A DNA stretch of 64,000 nt from Pseudomonas serbica (GTDB lineage Bacteria > Pseudomonadota > Gammaproteobacteria > Pseudomonadales > Pseudomonadaceae): assembly GCF_028823535.1 (NCBI RefSeq), contig NZ_JAQIYM010000020.1, positions 42,797 to 106,796 of the forward strand, given 5' to 3'. Shown here piece after piece: positions 26,453 through 36,288 of this stretch. The translations under genes and the position numbers were made by a program. The notes under the pieces were generated by a model. It made no database searches and had not been told where the DNA came from. It saw only the letters and a list, made by a program, of their open reading frames with translations. How positions within the stretch are numbered: position 1 is the first letter of the stretch; every line of letters starts with the position of its first letter.

Positions 26453-27493
26453 TCAGAGACCGGCCAGCGCCCGCAAGTTCGCCAACTCCGAGGCCTCCAG
26501 CGCAATGCCGTCGGCCTGCGACTTGGCGCGTTGAATGTGGCGCCGATCGCCCGGCAAGCGCTTGAGCCCCACACCATGCATCTGCCGCACCAGCTCCTCG
26601 CTGCGTTGCGCAAAACCCTGCCCGGCCGCCTTGCTCGGGTCAATCACGATCAGTAACTGGCCAGTCCAGGGCGTCTTGGCGCCCGGATGGTTTTTCCAGT
26701 CGAACTCGAACGAAAAATTCCCCCCCGTCAGCGCCGCCGCGAGCAACTCCACCATCATCGACAGCGCCGAGCCCTTATGCCCGCCGAACGGCAGCAATGC
26801 GCCCCCCTCGAGAATCGCCTTGGGGTCCTGGGTCGGTTGACCGAGGCTGTCGACGCCCATGCCCGGCGGCAACCGCTCGCCCTTGCGTGCGGCAATCTGC
26901 ACATCGCCATGGGCAATGGCGCTGGTGGCCAGGTCGAAGACGATTGGATTGCCGTCGGCTCGGGGGGCGGCGAAGGCAATCGGGTTGGTGCCGAACAGCG
27001 GTCGATCGGCGCCGTGGGGCACCACGCACGTCATGCTGTTGACCACGCTGAGCGCGACCAACCCCTCATAGGCGAAGGGCTCGACGTCCGGCCACAAGGC
27101 GGCGAAGTGATGGGAGTTACGGATCGCCAGCACCGCGATACCGGCGCTACGGGCCTTCTCCACCAGCAGCGGGCGCGCGGCCGCCAGGGCCGGTTGGGCA
27201 AATCCGTTACCGGCATCGACCCGGACAAACCCGCTCGCCACATCCTCGACCACTGGCACGGCCTGGCCATTGACCCAGCCGCTTTGCAGGGTCGAGACAT
27301 AACCGGGAATGCGGAACACGCCATGGCTGTGGGCACCATCGCGTTCGGCGCCGGCGCAGTTTTGCGCCAGCACCCGGGCGACGTCGCCTGAAGTGCCATG
27401 GCGCAGGAATATCTGCTCAAGCAATGCCGTCAGCTCATCGAGGGACAGGTTTTGCGAGACAACAGTCGATACAGGATCGTGTGGCGCGGACAT
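26453..27493 (-). CDS. dpkA: Delta1-piperideine-2-carboxylate/pyrroline-2-carboxylate reductase
   Basis: A 346-residue member of the malate/L-lactate dehydrogenase-like family. It carries the motif DGAHSHGVFR (52-61), IAVLAIRNSHHFAALWPDVE, SVVNSMTCVVPHG, LFGTNPIAFAAPR and LLPFGGHKGSALSMMVELL. These match my memory of P. putida DpkA, which reduces the cyclic imines formed in D-lysine and D-proline catabolism to L-pipecolate and L-proline with NADPH. The start MSAPHD at 27493 is chosen because GGAG lies just upstream; the 20 codons before it are not family-like. Confidence 0.85.
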   Translation of the reverse strand: MSAPHDPVSTVVSQNLSLDELTALLEQIFLRHGTSGDVARVLAQNCAGAERDGAHSHGVFRIPGYVSTLQSGWVNGQAVPVVEDVASGFVRVDAGNGFAQPALAAARPLLVEKARSAGIAVLAIRNSHHFAALWPDVEPFAYEGLVALSVVNSMTCVVPHGADRPLFGTNPIAFAAPRADGNPIVFDLATSAIAHGDVQIAARKGERLPPGMGVDSLGQPTQDPKAILEGGALLPFGGHKGSALSMMVELLAAALTGGNFSFEFDWKNHPGAKTPWTGQLLIVIDPSKAAGQGFAQRSEELVRQMHGVGLKRLPGDRRHIQRAKSQADGIALEASELANLRALAGL

Positions 27494-27690
27494 CTGAAGC
27501 TCCAGACTAATTATTGGAGGGGGCAACAGCGTAGGTAGACCGCCGAATAACAACGCGGGGCGAGCAACCTGTCAACTGCGAAATGGGCCGCCAAGCAATA
27601 TGTACCGCACCTGGGCGTTGCGCCAGCCGTACTGTTTTTACTCGATCCGACACCTGCGAGCGCTGCTCGCAGCCCCATTGAGGAAAAACC

Positions 27691-30600
27691 ATGATTGGCG
27701 CCCCATTGCCTTATTTTTTCGACGAGGCACTACTTGCATCCAAAGCCAGGCAGCCCGGTGATCGCGAGAAAGCCCTGGGCATGACGATGGCTGACCTGAA
27801 CTGGTTGAACAACGTTTACCTGGCCACCGATTCAGCTCGCGTAGGCGCAACCAGTCCCATGCACGTCAAACGCTTGCTCCTGAGCCTGGCCGGCAAGGAC
27901 GATATTCCATTGGCCGGCGCCTTTGCCATGAGCCGCCCCGACGATGGCGAAGTCACGCTCTATACACCGTACAAAGGCCTGATCAAATTCACGGGCATGG
28001 ACGACCTGCAAAACACGCTGAAGCAGTGGTTGGCACATCACACCGGCAAGCTTGAACTGCTGCGCTTTCTCTCCATCGAGCAACGCGCCACTGTGTTGGC
28101 GGCGAGCGAAGCGCAAATTTCCACGCAAGATATCGACGGTGCAGTGTTCCAGGATCAGGAACGCATCCTCGACCTGAACCAGCAACATAATATCGATTCG
28201 ATGATCGGGGCCCTGGTCAAGTTGCCACATTTGCAATCGATGCTCGACGAATTGCTCAAGATCAGCTTGCGCCAATCCTTTCCAAACCTGGACCAACGCC
28301 TGACCCGCCTGAAAAGCTTTGTCAGGACGGACCCTGTCGATGGCGCCGAGCATCAGCACATCATTTCCTCTATCTCGCTGAGCGATGCACTCCTGCACGT
28401 CTACCTGACCAACCAATGGCCCGCTGGCGACTCGCGAGTGTTCGCCCATCCAGAACTCGCGGTGAGCAGTGATGCCGATAATCAGGCGTGGGAAAGCGTG
28501 ATTCAAGAAATCGCGCAAAGCCTTACACCTCACCTCGAAGCCTTGCTCGAATCATTCTGGAACACCCCTGTCAGCGGTCAGCTATCGCCGCTGACGCTTT
28601 TTACCGAGGGCATGCAGGACACCTATGAGGTGAAGCTTTTGCTCCAGCGCCAAAACGGCGTCGTCACGACGCAGGAATATGCACAGCTGGCCAATCTCGA
28701 CAACGCGCCCGTCACGTCCCCTTCGCTGCGCATTGAAAAAGTGCGGGTCAGTGCGCCGTTCAAACCCTATGTGGAACTAGCCTCGAGCTTGATGATCGGC
28801 AGCAGCGACACCCTGGGTTTTCTCTATACGCAATCCAGAGGCATCGAGGCGACAACTGATCTGGCCGCGGTGAAGAAGATCGTGCTGCAGATGCTGCAAA
28901 GCCAGGGACACGAAGACGCGCAACTCAATGTCATGTCGCTGGACGAGCGTGGCCTCTTCCTTGCGCAGGATCCGCAAGAGCGCGTCATCACCGGAGAACC
29001 GGTCCGAGGTCCGGTGTTCGAACAACTGATGGCTGACATTCTCGCCAAGCAACGGCAGAACCTGAGCTACGCGTTGAGTCTGTACCGTGCAAGCGAAGGC
29101 ACACTCAATCCCCATGCCTTGCTCGACAAGACCCTCGATGTCAGGGGTTTGATCGACGATCGATTGCTGGCTGCCAACGCCTCAGGACGCTGGAGTACCC
29201 ACGCCGATCTGCGCTGGAATGCACAACCGGCCACGGTGCGCGCCGAGTCGGCGAAAGAGCAACTGGCATCGCTCGATAGCGTTGCACAGGCCCTTCGCCA
29301 ACGCCTCGACAATTACCCCGCCATCGCGGCGACAACTGAAACGGTTACCGAGGCGCAGCACATTGTCGACCCGTCACTGGCCGAGCTTAAATCAAGTTTC
29401 AGCAATACCCTGTCCATCGCCTTGCGCAGTGAGCTTAAGCTACGGGCCGTCGACCGCACTTTGGGCGAGACGGAACAGACCATCATCAAAACGCTGCTCG
29501 ATACCCCCGTGCGCTTGCACCGCGCGGCATTGAACGGCTTTTTACCGGACGTATTTTCCCTGGCGTTAAAGGCAAGCGACGCCACAGCCCCGTTGAAACT
29601 GGCCAGTTGTTTTGTCCTGACCGAGCGTGGTGGCCTGGACCCGGCGCATTCCGGCAAGACGATATTGTGGACGCCAGCGTTCGGGTACGAAGTCTTCAAG
29701 GCGCTGCCGGCACTGTTGAGCGAGCTGGCTCGACGACTCAGTGATCACTGCCAGCGCTTGACCCTCTTGGAGAACCTCGGCCGCGGCGAGCGACATCCTG
29801 GCAAGCACTACACGCTCGCGCCGCCGCAGCGCATCGACGGGAACTTTCTCGATGAAGTGCAGAAAAACCATGTGCACCTGGACCAGACGTGCGTGGTCAG
29901 TGCCCTGGCTACGCTAAATGACGCCGCATCAAAGGCCAGTCTCCTGAGTCTCGTTGCGTTGCGCCAACCACTGACAGGCCTGCACCGTGCGATGGACATC
30001 GCCCGATCCCTGACCACCCGGCAAAGACTGCCCGCATGGCTGGGCCAGGCATCGATCAAGGATCTGCGGTTACACGGCGAATTGCTCCAACAATACCTCA
30101 ACAATGTCAAAGACGATCAGGACTACCTCACGGGCACGGATTCGCTGCGGGGAACAGCGCGCGTGGCGCTTGAACAACAGCTCAAGGCCGACACCTTCAA
30201 CATCGATCCGGACAAGATCCAGATTCACGTCAACGCTCGACCCATGATTGCGGCCAGCACCCAGACCCTGACCGATTTTGCCCTTACACACCTCACGGAT
30301 CTCGAGCAAATCCATTTGACTGCCGTGTCGCTCGATTCAACGGTCATTCCCCAAAAGATGGACGAACGCTACATCAAGGACCTGATAAAAAATCTGGATG
30401 CGGGCAAGCGTCAACAGAGAAAAATCACAGTGTCCCTTGCCGACACCCCGGCGAACGCCGAACGCAGGAAACGCTTCTTCAGACAAGTGCCGTGGCAACT
30501 GATGCATTACGCCCACTGCGAGAAAATGCAGGAGCGCCTCAGCGAATCTGCGTTTGATCTGGTGCGGCAAGTGATGGACATGCCCGACGCCATTGCCCGT

Positions 30601-32526
30601 GCCGCCGTCGATGGTGCACACGCCATGATTCGCCCGCTCGAATTCATGGGCCTGAGCAAAGGCCAGACAACCACCGTGCCAGGCGTCTACCTGATCGGCT
30701 CAAGCGCCAGCGACTCCTCGCGTCAGGTTTTACTGGCGCCGCACAGCCCCCGGCACGGGCTCAAGGAATATGAAAACGAACAGCAACTGCTGGCAGAACT
30801 CAAGACCCGCGGGGCATTGTTCGACTGGCTACTAACGAATCTGCCACAAACTGACCGGACGCTGCTGGAAAGCCATCTGGCACCCCGTCAACGACGTGCC
30901 GCCAGTTCCGAACCCGCCCCCAAAGCCACTCCAGCCGATGGCTTGACGCTGGCTTCGCGTCCGATCAAGGGCAACCTGCTCAAACACTTGCTCAAGGACA
31001 ATGTCGCGTTACTGGGGCGATTGCTCGGTTGTCAGGCCGAAGACAAAAAGCAAAGCGAATGGGCAACCATCAAACAGGTCATGGGCGAAGATCTGCAAGC
31101 GGCATCTACGTTTTGCATGGGCAGGCTCGCCTACCCCTTGACGGTGTGGCGCAGCTACCGCGACATCAAGCAATCGGCCGAAGACCTGCAAACCCACCAC
31201 TGGGGCAAGGCTTTAACCGAGTTCATCAGCGGCATCGCAGAACTCGCTACGTTGCGCCAGTCGCTGGAACCCGAGGTCACGGCGCCTTCGCCCTCCGGCG
31301 CCACTCCACCTGTCAAGCCCAAAACCGCGACCCAATGGCAAGACATCGACATCACCGCCACCGAACGCACGCACCTGAAGCGTTACGAAAGCCACGATGT
31401 CGACCTGGGATCGCTGACATTCGACTCAAAGCTTCACCTCTACCAGCATCCAACCACAAAAAACCACTATGCGCCGGTGGCCGGAAAGGTCTACCCGGTC
31501 ACCCAGGGCAAGGTCCAGTGGCGCATTGGGCCCCAGCAAACCCCTGGTCCCAAGCTGCGCCTGGCGGCATCGAGACAGTGGCTTGTGGCTCAGGACACGA
31601 AACCCCGTTTCGGCTTGCTCAGGCGACTGGAGACCCTGGTTTCGGTGTGGGATGGCATGAACGTCGACGCCAATGGCATGCCCGCAATCCGTCGTCGATA
31701 CCCGCAAAAGGCGCGCGAGATACAAGAAGCCCTGGACCTGGCGACGACCTATACCTGGAACAGCTTTCGCAACCTGCAATTGCTCAAGACGTCCGGTAGT
31801 ACGGACACACCTGTGCATCGGCTGGTCAAGGACTTTATCGATGTGTCGCAGGTGTTACCCAAGCATATAGAGATGCTTGAAAAAGTCGTCGGCGAGATTT
31901 TCACGGCCCTGCTGGATCCCACACTCAGGAAAGAGGACTCCCGGCGTTTTGCGTTGGGCAGAGTGATCACCGATCCGGACGGTACCTTCGCCTTCACGGT
32001 TCCAAGGGACGCAAAGCGGAAAATTTACCTGGCTGAGCGCTTCTTTGCCCCCCAATTCGATCTCTACAAACCGCATCTCACCGACACGGCTTTTCCAATC
32101 AGCGCACACGCCAGGGCATCGACCCTTGTCCATGAGCTTTCGCACATTGCCTGTGAAACCGAAGACATTGCCTATCTCGATGCGAGCAGGCCCTTTGTCG
32201 ACCTGATTGGCTCAGCCAGCGCCACCGCCAGCGATATGAAGAACGAATTGAGCAAACTGCAGGACACCGCCCTCTCGACAAAAACACCGTATACCGAATT
32301 GTTCATGACCTACGATCCGGATACGGGCGAACGGGCTGATATGGATGCCACAGCCCCCGCAGCGCTGCGAGTCCTGTCCGAGACCGGTGCAGAAAACCTG
32401 AGTGGCGCCCGCACTGTCTTCAAGAAAAACGCCCTGACCAGGCTGGCCGTGCAACTTGCAAACGCCGACAGTGTGGCCTGGCTGATCTGCCATCTGGGCC
32501 GGCAATTACACGTCACGACCCCATGA
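27691..32526 (+). CDS. Large dermonecrotic-toxin-like protein with C-terminal zinc-protease signature
   Basis: A 1611-residue protein with no signal peptide, starting MIGAPLPYFFDEALLASKA behind GAGGAAAAACC. Much of it is helical and resembles the large Pseudomonas proteins annotated as dermonecrotic-toxin domain (DUF6543-type). Near the C-terminus is an HExxH zinc motif, HELSH at 1481-1485, seven residues before Asp1492 in TEDIAY. Close to the end is NADSVAW. The set HExxH, TxDxxY and NADSxAW is that of aspzincin/M35 lysine-specific metalloendopeptidases. Inference: an exported toxin or effector whose tip is a protease. No immunity gene, secretion gene or chaperone is adjacent; a FecR-type gene follows 96 bases later. 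Confidence 0.8.
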   Translation: MIGAPLPYFFDEALLASKARQPGDREKALGMTMADLNWLNNVYLATDSARVGATSPMHVKRLLLSLAGKDDIPLAGAFAMSRPDDGEVTLYTPYKGLIKFTGMDDLQNTLKQWLAHHTGKLELLRFLSIEQRATVLAASEAQISTQDIDGAVFQDQERILDLNQQHNIDSMIGALVKLPHLQSMLDELLKISLRQSFPNLDQRLTRLKSFVRTDPVDGAEHQHIISSISLSDALLHVYLTNQWPAGDSRVFAHPELAVSSDADNQAWESVIQEIAQSLTPHLEALLESFWNTPVSGQLSPLTLFTEGMQDTYEVKLLLQRQNGVVTTQEYAQLANLDNAPVTSPSLRIEKVRVSAPFKPYVELASSLMIGSSDTLGFLYTQSRGIEATTDLAAVKKIVLQMLQSQGHEDAQLNVMSLDERGLFLAQDPQERVITGEPVRGPVFEQLMADILAKQRQNLSYALSLYRASEGTLNPHALLDKTLDVRGLIDDRLLAANASGRWSTHADLRWNAQPATVRAESAKEQLASLDSVAQALRQRLDNYPAIAATTETVTEAQHIVDPSLAELKSSFSNTLSIALRSELKLRAVDRTLGETEQTIIKTLLDTPVRLHRAALNGFLPDVFSLALKASDATAPLKLASCFVLTERGGLDPAHSGKTILWTPAFGYEVFKALPALLSELARRLSDHCQRLTLLENLGRGERHPGKHYTLAPPQRIDGNFLDEVQKNHVHLDQTCVVSALATLNDAASKASLLSLVALRQPLTGLHRAMDIARSLTTRQRLPAWLGQASIKDLRLHGELLQQYLNNVKDDQDYLTGTDSLRGTARVALEQQLKADTFNIDPDKIQIHVNARPMIAASTQTLTDFALTHLTDLEQIHLTAVSLDSTVIPQKMDERYIKDLIKNLDAGKRQQRKITVSLADTPANAERRKRFFRQVPWQLMHYAHCEKMQERLSESAFDLVRQVMDMPDAIARAAVDGAHAMIRPLEFMGLSKGQTTTVPGVYLIGSSASDSSRQVLLAPHSPRHGLKEYENEQQLLAELKTRGALFDWLLTNLPQTDRTLLESHLAPRQRRAASSEPAPKATPADGLTLASRPIKGNLLKHLLKDNVALLGRLLGCQAEDKKQSEWATIKQVMGEDLQAASTFCMGRLAYPLTVWRSYRDIKQSAEDLQTHHWGKALTEFISGIAELATLRQSLEPEVTAPSPSGATPPVKPKTATQWQDIDITATERTHLKRYESHDVDLGSLTFDSKLHLYQHPTTKNHYAPVAGKVYPVTQGKVQWRIGPQQTPGPKLRLAASRQWLVAQDTKPRFGLLRRLETLVSVWDGMNVDANGMPAIRRRYPQKAREIQEALDLATTYTWNSFRNLQLLKTSGSTDTPVHRLVKDFIDVSQVLPKHIEMLEKVVGEIFTALLDPTLRKEDSRRFALGRVITDPDGTFAFTVPRDAKRKIYLAERFFAPQFDLYKPHLTDTAFPISAHARASTLVHELSHIACETEDIAYLDASRPFVDLIGSASATASDMKNELSKLQDTALSTKTPYTELFMTYDPDTGERADMDATAPAALRVLSETGAENLSGARTVFKKNALTRLAVQLANADSVAWLICHLGRQLHVTTP

Positions 32527-32622
32527 GCCGGGAGAAAAAAACACAGATTGATGGGTAATTGCCATGACGGATGTTCGCGCAGACTTCGCTCGGGTTAGAA
32601 TGCGCGAAATCAGGATGAGTCA

Positions 32623-33624
32623 ATGACCGACAGCCCTCTCTCACCAGCCCAATTTGACGCCATCACCGATGCCGCAGCGCATTGGTGCATGCGCCTGCAT
32701 GCCCCTGACTGCACGGTCCAGGAGCGGCAGGCATTCGAACAGTGGCTGGACGTTCATCCGCTGCATGCGGTCGAATACGAAGCCATGCTGGAAATCTGGG
32801 AAGTGGCTGGCGACCTGCCGCGTCCGCAAATGGTCGCGCCACTGGTTCGGGCCAAGCCGCAATCCCCCTGGCGAACCTTCGGCATGGCCGCCGCCTTGTG
32901 CGCGCTGGCGTTGCCGCTGGCAGCCTACAGCGGGTGGAACATGGGGTGGTTGCCCGACTCATACGAACATTACGCGGCAACCGACAACGTACGGCAGGTC
33001 ACCCTCAAAGACGGCAGCAAGGTCGAACTGAACCTGGGCAGTGAGCTGACGTACAGTCACTACAAGGACCAGCGTCGAGTCACCCTGAAAAAAGGCGAGG
33101 CCTTCTTCAACGTCAGTCACGACGCCAGCCACCCTTTCATCGTCAAGGCCGCCGAAGGCAAGATCCGGGTAACCGGGACCCGATTCAACGTCTGGATGTA
33201 TGAAGACCAGGTGAAAGTGAACCTGGTCGAAGGCTCCGTTCTGGTCAGCAGCAACGATGACCTGCCGGGAGACGGTCTACGGCTGGACCCGGCCATGCAG
33301 GCCAGCTTTCGCCATGGCGACCTGATTCCGCGCATCAATCAGACCTATGACAACGACAATTCCCTGGCCTGGCTCAATGGCAAACTGGTACTCGATGACC
33401 TGGCGCTGAGCGAAGCGCTGCCGCTGATCAATCGTTATCTGCAAACGCCGGTACAGGTGGCCGACAACGGTACTGGCGCGATCCGCATCGGCGGCATCTA
33501 CAACATCCGGGAGCTCAATACCCTGGTGGCGTCCCTGCCCAGGGTGCTGCCGGTCTACCTGACCCGCAACAAAGACGGCAACCCGGTCCTCAATTCCATC
33601 CCGCAGCAACCGCCGAAAAGCTGA
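32623..33624 (+). CDS. FecR-family anti-sigma/sigma-regulator protein without a partner sigma gene
   Basis: A 333-residue inner-membrane regulator. It has an N-terminal cytoplasmic DUF4880-like domain (12-60, RQAFEQWLDVHPLHAVEYE), one membrane helix (about 85-103), a periplasmic FecR domain (120-215, VTLKDGSKVELNLGS and VTGTRFNVW) and an STN-like C-terminus (LPLINRYLQTPVQV). FecR proteins relay a signal from a TonB-dependent receptor to an ECF sigma factor. No fecI-type gene or receptor is adjacent. It converges on pvdQ, so a link to pyoverdine signalling is possible but unproven. AGGATGAG precedes the ATG. Confidence 0.88.
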   Translation: MTDSPLSPAQFDAITDAAAHWCMRLHAPDCTVQERQAFEQWLDVHPLHAVEYEAMLEIWEVAGDLPRPQMVAPLVRAKPQSPWRTFGMAAALCALALPLAAYSGWNMGWLPDSYEHYAATDNVRQVTLKDGSKVELNLGSELTYSHYKDQRRVTLKKGEAFFNVSHDASHPFIVKAAEGKIRVTGTRFNVWMYEDQVKVNLVEGSVLVSSNDDLPGDGLRLDPAMQASFRHGDLIPRINQTYDNDNSLAWLNGKLVLDDLALSEALPLINRYLQTPVQVADNGTGAIRIGGIYNIRELNTLVASLPRVLPVYLTRNKDGNPVLNSIPQQPPKS

Positions 33625-33657
33625 AGGCCACCACCCTGGCGGGGTGCGGCCTTCTTT
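33623..33657 (+). terminator. Terminator after the fecR-type gene
   Basis: An imperfect GC-rich hairpin with outer arms GAAGGCC and GGCCTTC, followed by TTTT, between two convergent genes. It starts at the stop codon. Confidence 0.7.
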
Positions 33658-33679
33658 TGGTTCTCATGCACCAGCGATT

Positions 33680-36025
33680 TTATTTCGCGGCCACCTTCCC
33701 CGGCTTTTCATCCTGCTCGCGGATCGTCTGCGCCTGGTATTGCGGATCGGACCTGATCTGTTGCTCGGTGAACGGCAACACACTCAATTGCTTTTGCGAA
33801 AACGCCAGCGTCTGGTCCAGGGCGTATTTCGACGCCGGGTCACTGGACAGGGAAAACGCCAAGAGCCCCTTGGCCTGCGGGCCTTTTTCATCGAAGGTCA
33901 CCACCTGCAGATAACTGGTACCACTGACCACTTCGCGCTTGCCATCGGTCCGGGGCACACTCTGAATGGCGTTGTACACCCCCAGCGTGCCCGGCCCGCC
34001 GTGAATCGGCGTCTGCCGGCCACCGCTGCTGACCACCTGGATATCACCCCAGCGGCTGTCCTGCTTGAGCCCTGACGCCTTGACCTGCTCGCTCGAGGCC
34101 AACATGGCCTGGCGCAACGCTTGCGCCACCTGGGGACTGTCGATCGCCAGGCCGCGCGGGGTATGTTGCGGGTCCAGAGGATCGAATGCCACGCGCCAGA
34201 CATCGGGTGCCTGCTCCAAAGCCTCCATGACATTCTGGAAGTGCACGAAGCCAAGGCCGCTGTCGAGATTGGCCTTGCGGTCCCAGGCCTTGAGACTGGC
34301 ACACAGCGGTGCCAGTTTTTTTCCATCGGTACCCAGGTCTGCCGCGCAGAACTGCAACAGGTCGGGCATCACTTGTGCCGCCAGGTACACCTGGTCGTCC
34401 ATCACCATGTGCTGCAAATCTGCCGCTGCGAGCGGACCGGCCTTGGCCAGCGTGCCCAGGCGATCCAGGGCAAAACGCGAGCGCAGGCCCAAAGGCTGGC
34501 CGTCCTGGCTGATCAACGGCGAGAAGCCGGTCAGCGGTTGCGCAGGGTTGACCATCCACGCCGAATCGTTGGCGTGCTGCACGAAGTCCTTGCGCAGCAG
34601 TTGCGGCAAGTGCTGCGCCGCAAAGATACCCGGCTGCGCGGCCTGCGGGTCTATGTCCCAGGCACAGGCGCTGTTGGAGCCATCGAGGACGATCATCTGC
34701 AGGCCGATCCGCGGATCGCTGCACTGGGCCAGCTTCGCAGCATTCACGTTCGGCACGACCGACAGGTTCATGTACAGCGTTTGGCCCTGGTCGTCCGCTG
34801 CCAGCGTGTTGACCCACGGGATGCCCTGGATTTTATGCACCGAGGCCTGGAATTCCTTGAGGCTGCCGGCACGATTCATCGCGTACCACTGTTGCAGCAC
34901 CCGATCATTGTCCAGGTTGGCGTCACTCAGGCTGTAGGCAAACTGCTGGTCCCAATCGAGCTTGCCAGGCCACTGTACGATCGGGCCGAACTGTGAGCTG
35001 TAGACCACATGGGAAACGGCCTTGACCGACCCATCCGCTTGCCTGGCATCAACTGTCAGGGTTTGCTTGGTCATTGGCAGGGACTTGCCGTCGAGCAAAT
35101 AGCGGGTCGGATCCTTGGGGTCCAGCTGCAGGCGATAGAGGGTGAAATGTTTGGACGAATCCACCGTGTGGGTCCAGGCCAGGTGCTGGTTGAACCCGAT
35201 GTTGATCAGCGGCAAACCAGGCAACGCGGCACCCATCACATCCAGCTTGCCAGGGATAGTCAGGTGCATCTGGTAGAAGCGCATTGCGCCGACCCAAGGG
35301 AAATGCGGATTGGCCAGCAACATGCCGCGGCCATTGAAGGAACGATCGCTGCCCACCGCCACGGCGTTGCTGCCGCGATCCAGGGCAAAACGCTGCATAC
35401 GCAGGTCGGCCAGTTGAAACGCTGTTTGATTGCCGCCATTCCCAGCGACCGCAGCCGGTGGTGCGGCACCCGCGAGCGCTTCGGCAAACTGCCCCACACC
35501 CCCTTCGACCAACAGGCGACGGGTCAGCTTGACCAGGTCCATGGCTGTGATGTCCCGCACCCAGTCGCCCTGACATTGCTGCGCCAGCCCCCGGGCCCGA
35601 CGCTCGGCCAGGGAACGGTTGTAACCGGCCACATAACCTTCAACCAGCTCGCGCACTTCAGGGGTTTGCGCCTGCCAGAAGGTGTCGACGGCCTGCGGCG
35701 AGTTCAACCAATTGAAAAATAGATCGCTGACGCGGTTTTCCCGCGCCTCTACCGTGAACTGATCCGGGCCGAAAAACCGCGAGCGTTGACCGTTCACCGT
35801 GGTGATCTCATTGGCCAGCAAACACAGGTTATCCTGAGCATAGGCATAACCGATGCCGTAACCGAGCCCACGCTCGTTGTCGGCGCGAATATGCGGCACA
35901 CCAAAGCTGGTCCGGCGGATATCGGCACTGGCGTGCTCAAGCTGACTGCGCGCATTCGCCGCAAGACTCAGCCCCAGAAACACACCCGCCAGGCTCAACC
36001 TGGTCAACTGGCTGGAAATAATCAC
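33680..36025 (-). CDS. pvdQ: PvdQ, acyl-homoserine-lactone / pyoverdine acylase
   Basis: A 781-residue periplasmic Ntn-hydrolase precursor. A signal peptide (LAGVFLGLSLAANA) is followed by the alpha chain (GVPHIRADNERGLGYGIGYA), then the autocatalytic cleavage site LDRG/SNAVAVGS. Its nucleophile is Ser219 in my numbering, close to Ser217 of P. aeruginosa PvdQ. Segments such as FPWVGAMRFYQMHLTIPG and HTVDSS are nearly those of PvdQ. PvdQ removes the myristoyl chain from pyoverdine precursors and also cleaves long-chain acyl-homoserine lactones. The start is GTG 36025, because AGGAGCGAAT precedes it; a GTG at 36055 is in frame but unsupported. A possible iron-starvation promoter lies upstream. 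Confidence 0.93.
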   Translation of the reverse strand: MIISSQLTRLSLAGVFLGLSLAANARSQLEHASADIRRTSFGVPHIRADNERGLGYGIGYAYAQDNLCLLANEITTVNGQRSRFFGPDQFTVEARENRVSDLFFNWLNSPQAVDTFWQAQTPEVRELVEGYVAGYNRSLAERRARGLAQQCQGDWVRDITAMDLVKLTRRLLVEGGVGQFAEALAGAAPPAAVAGNGGNQTAFQLADLRMQRFALDRGSNAVAVGSDRSFNGRGMLLANPHFPWVGAMRFYQMHLTIPGKLDVMGAALPGLPLINIGFNQHLAWTHTVDSSKHFTLYRLQLDPKDPTRYLLDGKSLPMTKQTLTVDARQADGSVKAVSHVVYSSQFGPIVQWPGKLDWDQQFAYSLSDANLDNDRVLQQWYAMNRAGSLKEFQASVHKIQGIPWVNTLAADDQGQTLYMNLSVVPNVNAAKLAQCSDPRIGLQMIVLDGSNSACAWDIDPQAAQPGIFAAQHLPQLLRKDFVQHANDSAWMVNPAQPLTGFSPLISQDGQPLGLRSRFALDRLGTLAKAGPLAAADLQHMVMDDQVYLAAQVMPDLLQFCAADLGTDGKKLAPLCASLKAWDRKANLDSGLGFVHFQNVMEALEQAPDVWRVAFDPLDPQHTPRGLAIDSPQVAQALRQAMLASSEQVKASGLKQDSRWGDIQVVSSGGRQTPIHGGPGTLGVYNAIQSVPRTDGKREVVSGTSYLQVVTFDEKGPQAKGLLAFSLSSDPASKYALDQTLAFSQKQLSVLPFTEQQIRSDPQYQAQTIREQDEKPGKVAAK

Positions 36026-36094
36026 ATTCGCTCCTGATCGAAAAACGAGGGTCACAGTTGTGCGTACTGACGCGCACTGCGCATCCTGTTAGGG

Positions 36095-36117
36095 ACGAAG
36101 CAAACGAAAAAAATTTA
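36095..36117 (-). promoter_or_regulatory. Candidate PvdS-type (iron-starvation sigma) promoter of pvdQ
   Basis: On the minus strand, TAAAT (36113-36117) and CGT (36095-36097) are separated by 15 bases. The known iron-starvation box is TAAAT, 16-17 bases, CGT, so the spacer is one short. It lies 70 bases upstream of the pvdQ start, the expected place. Confidence 0.5.
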
Positions 36118-36288
36118 GGCAACGCGATGGCGGCCCCGTACCGGGTTGCAGCGGCAACTTACATAGCGATCACGCAATGATGACGAAATTTCTACATTCA
36201 AGTCTTCATGATTTGTGACGCTCATACGTCTTGCTGGGTAAGAGCGCCCATTTTTTTCCGATCAGGCTCTGCAAAAGGAGTTTTCGCA

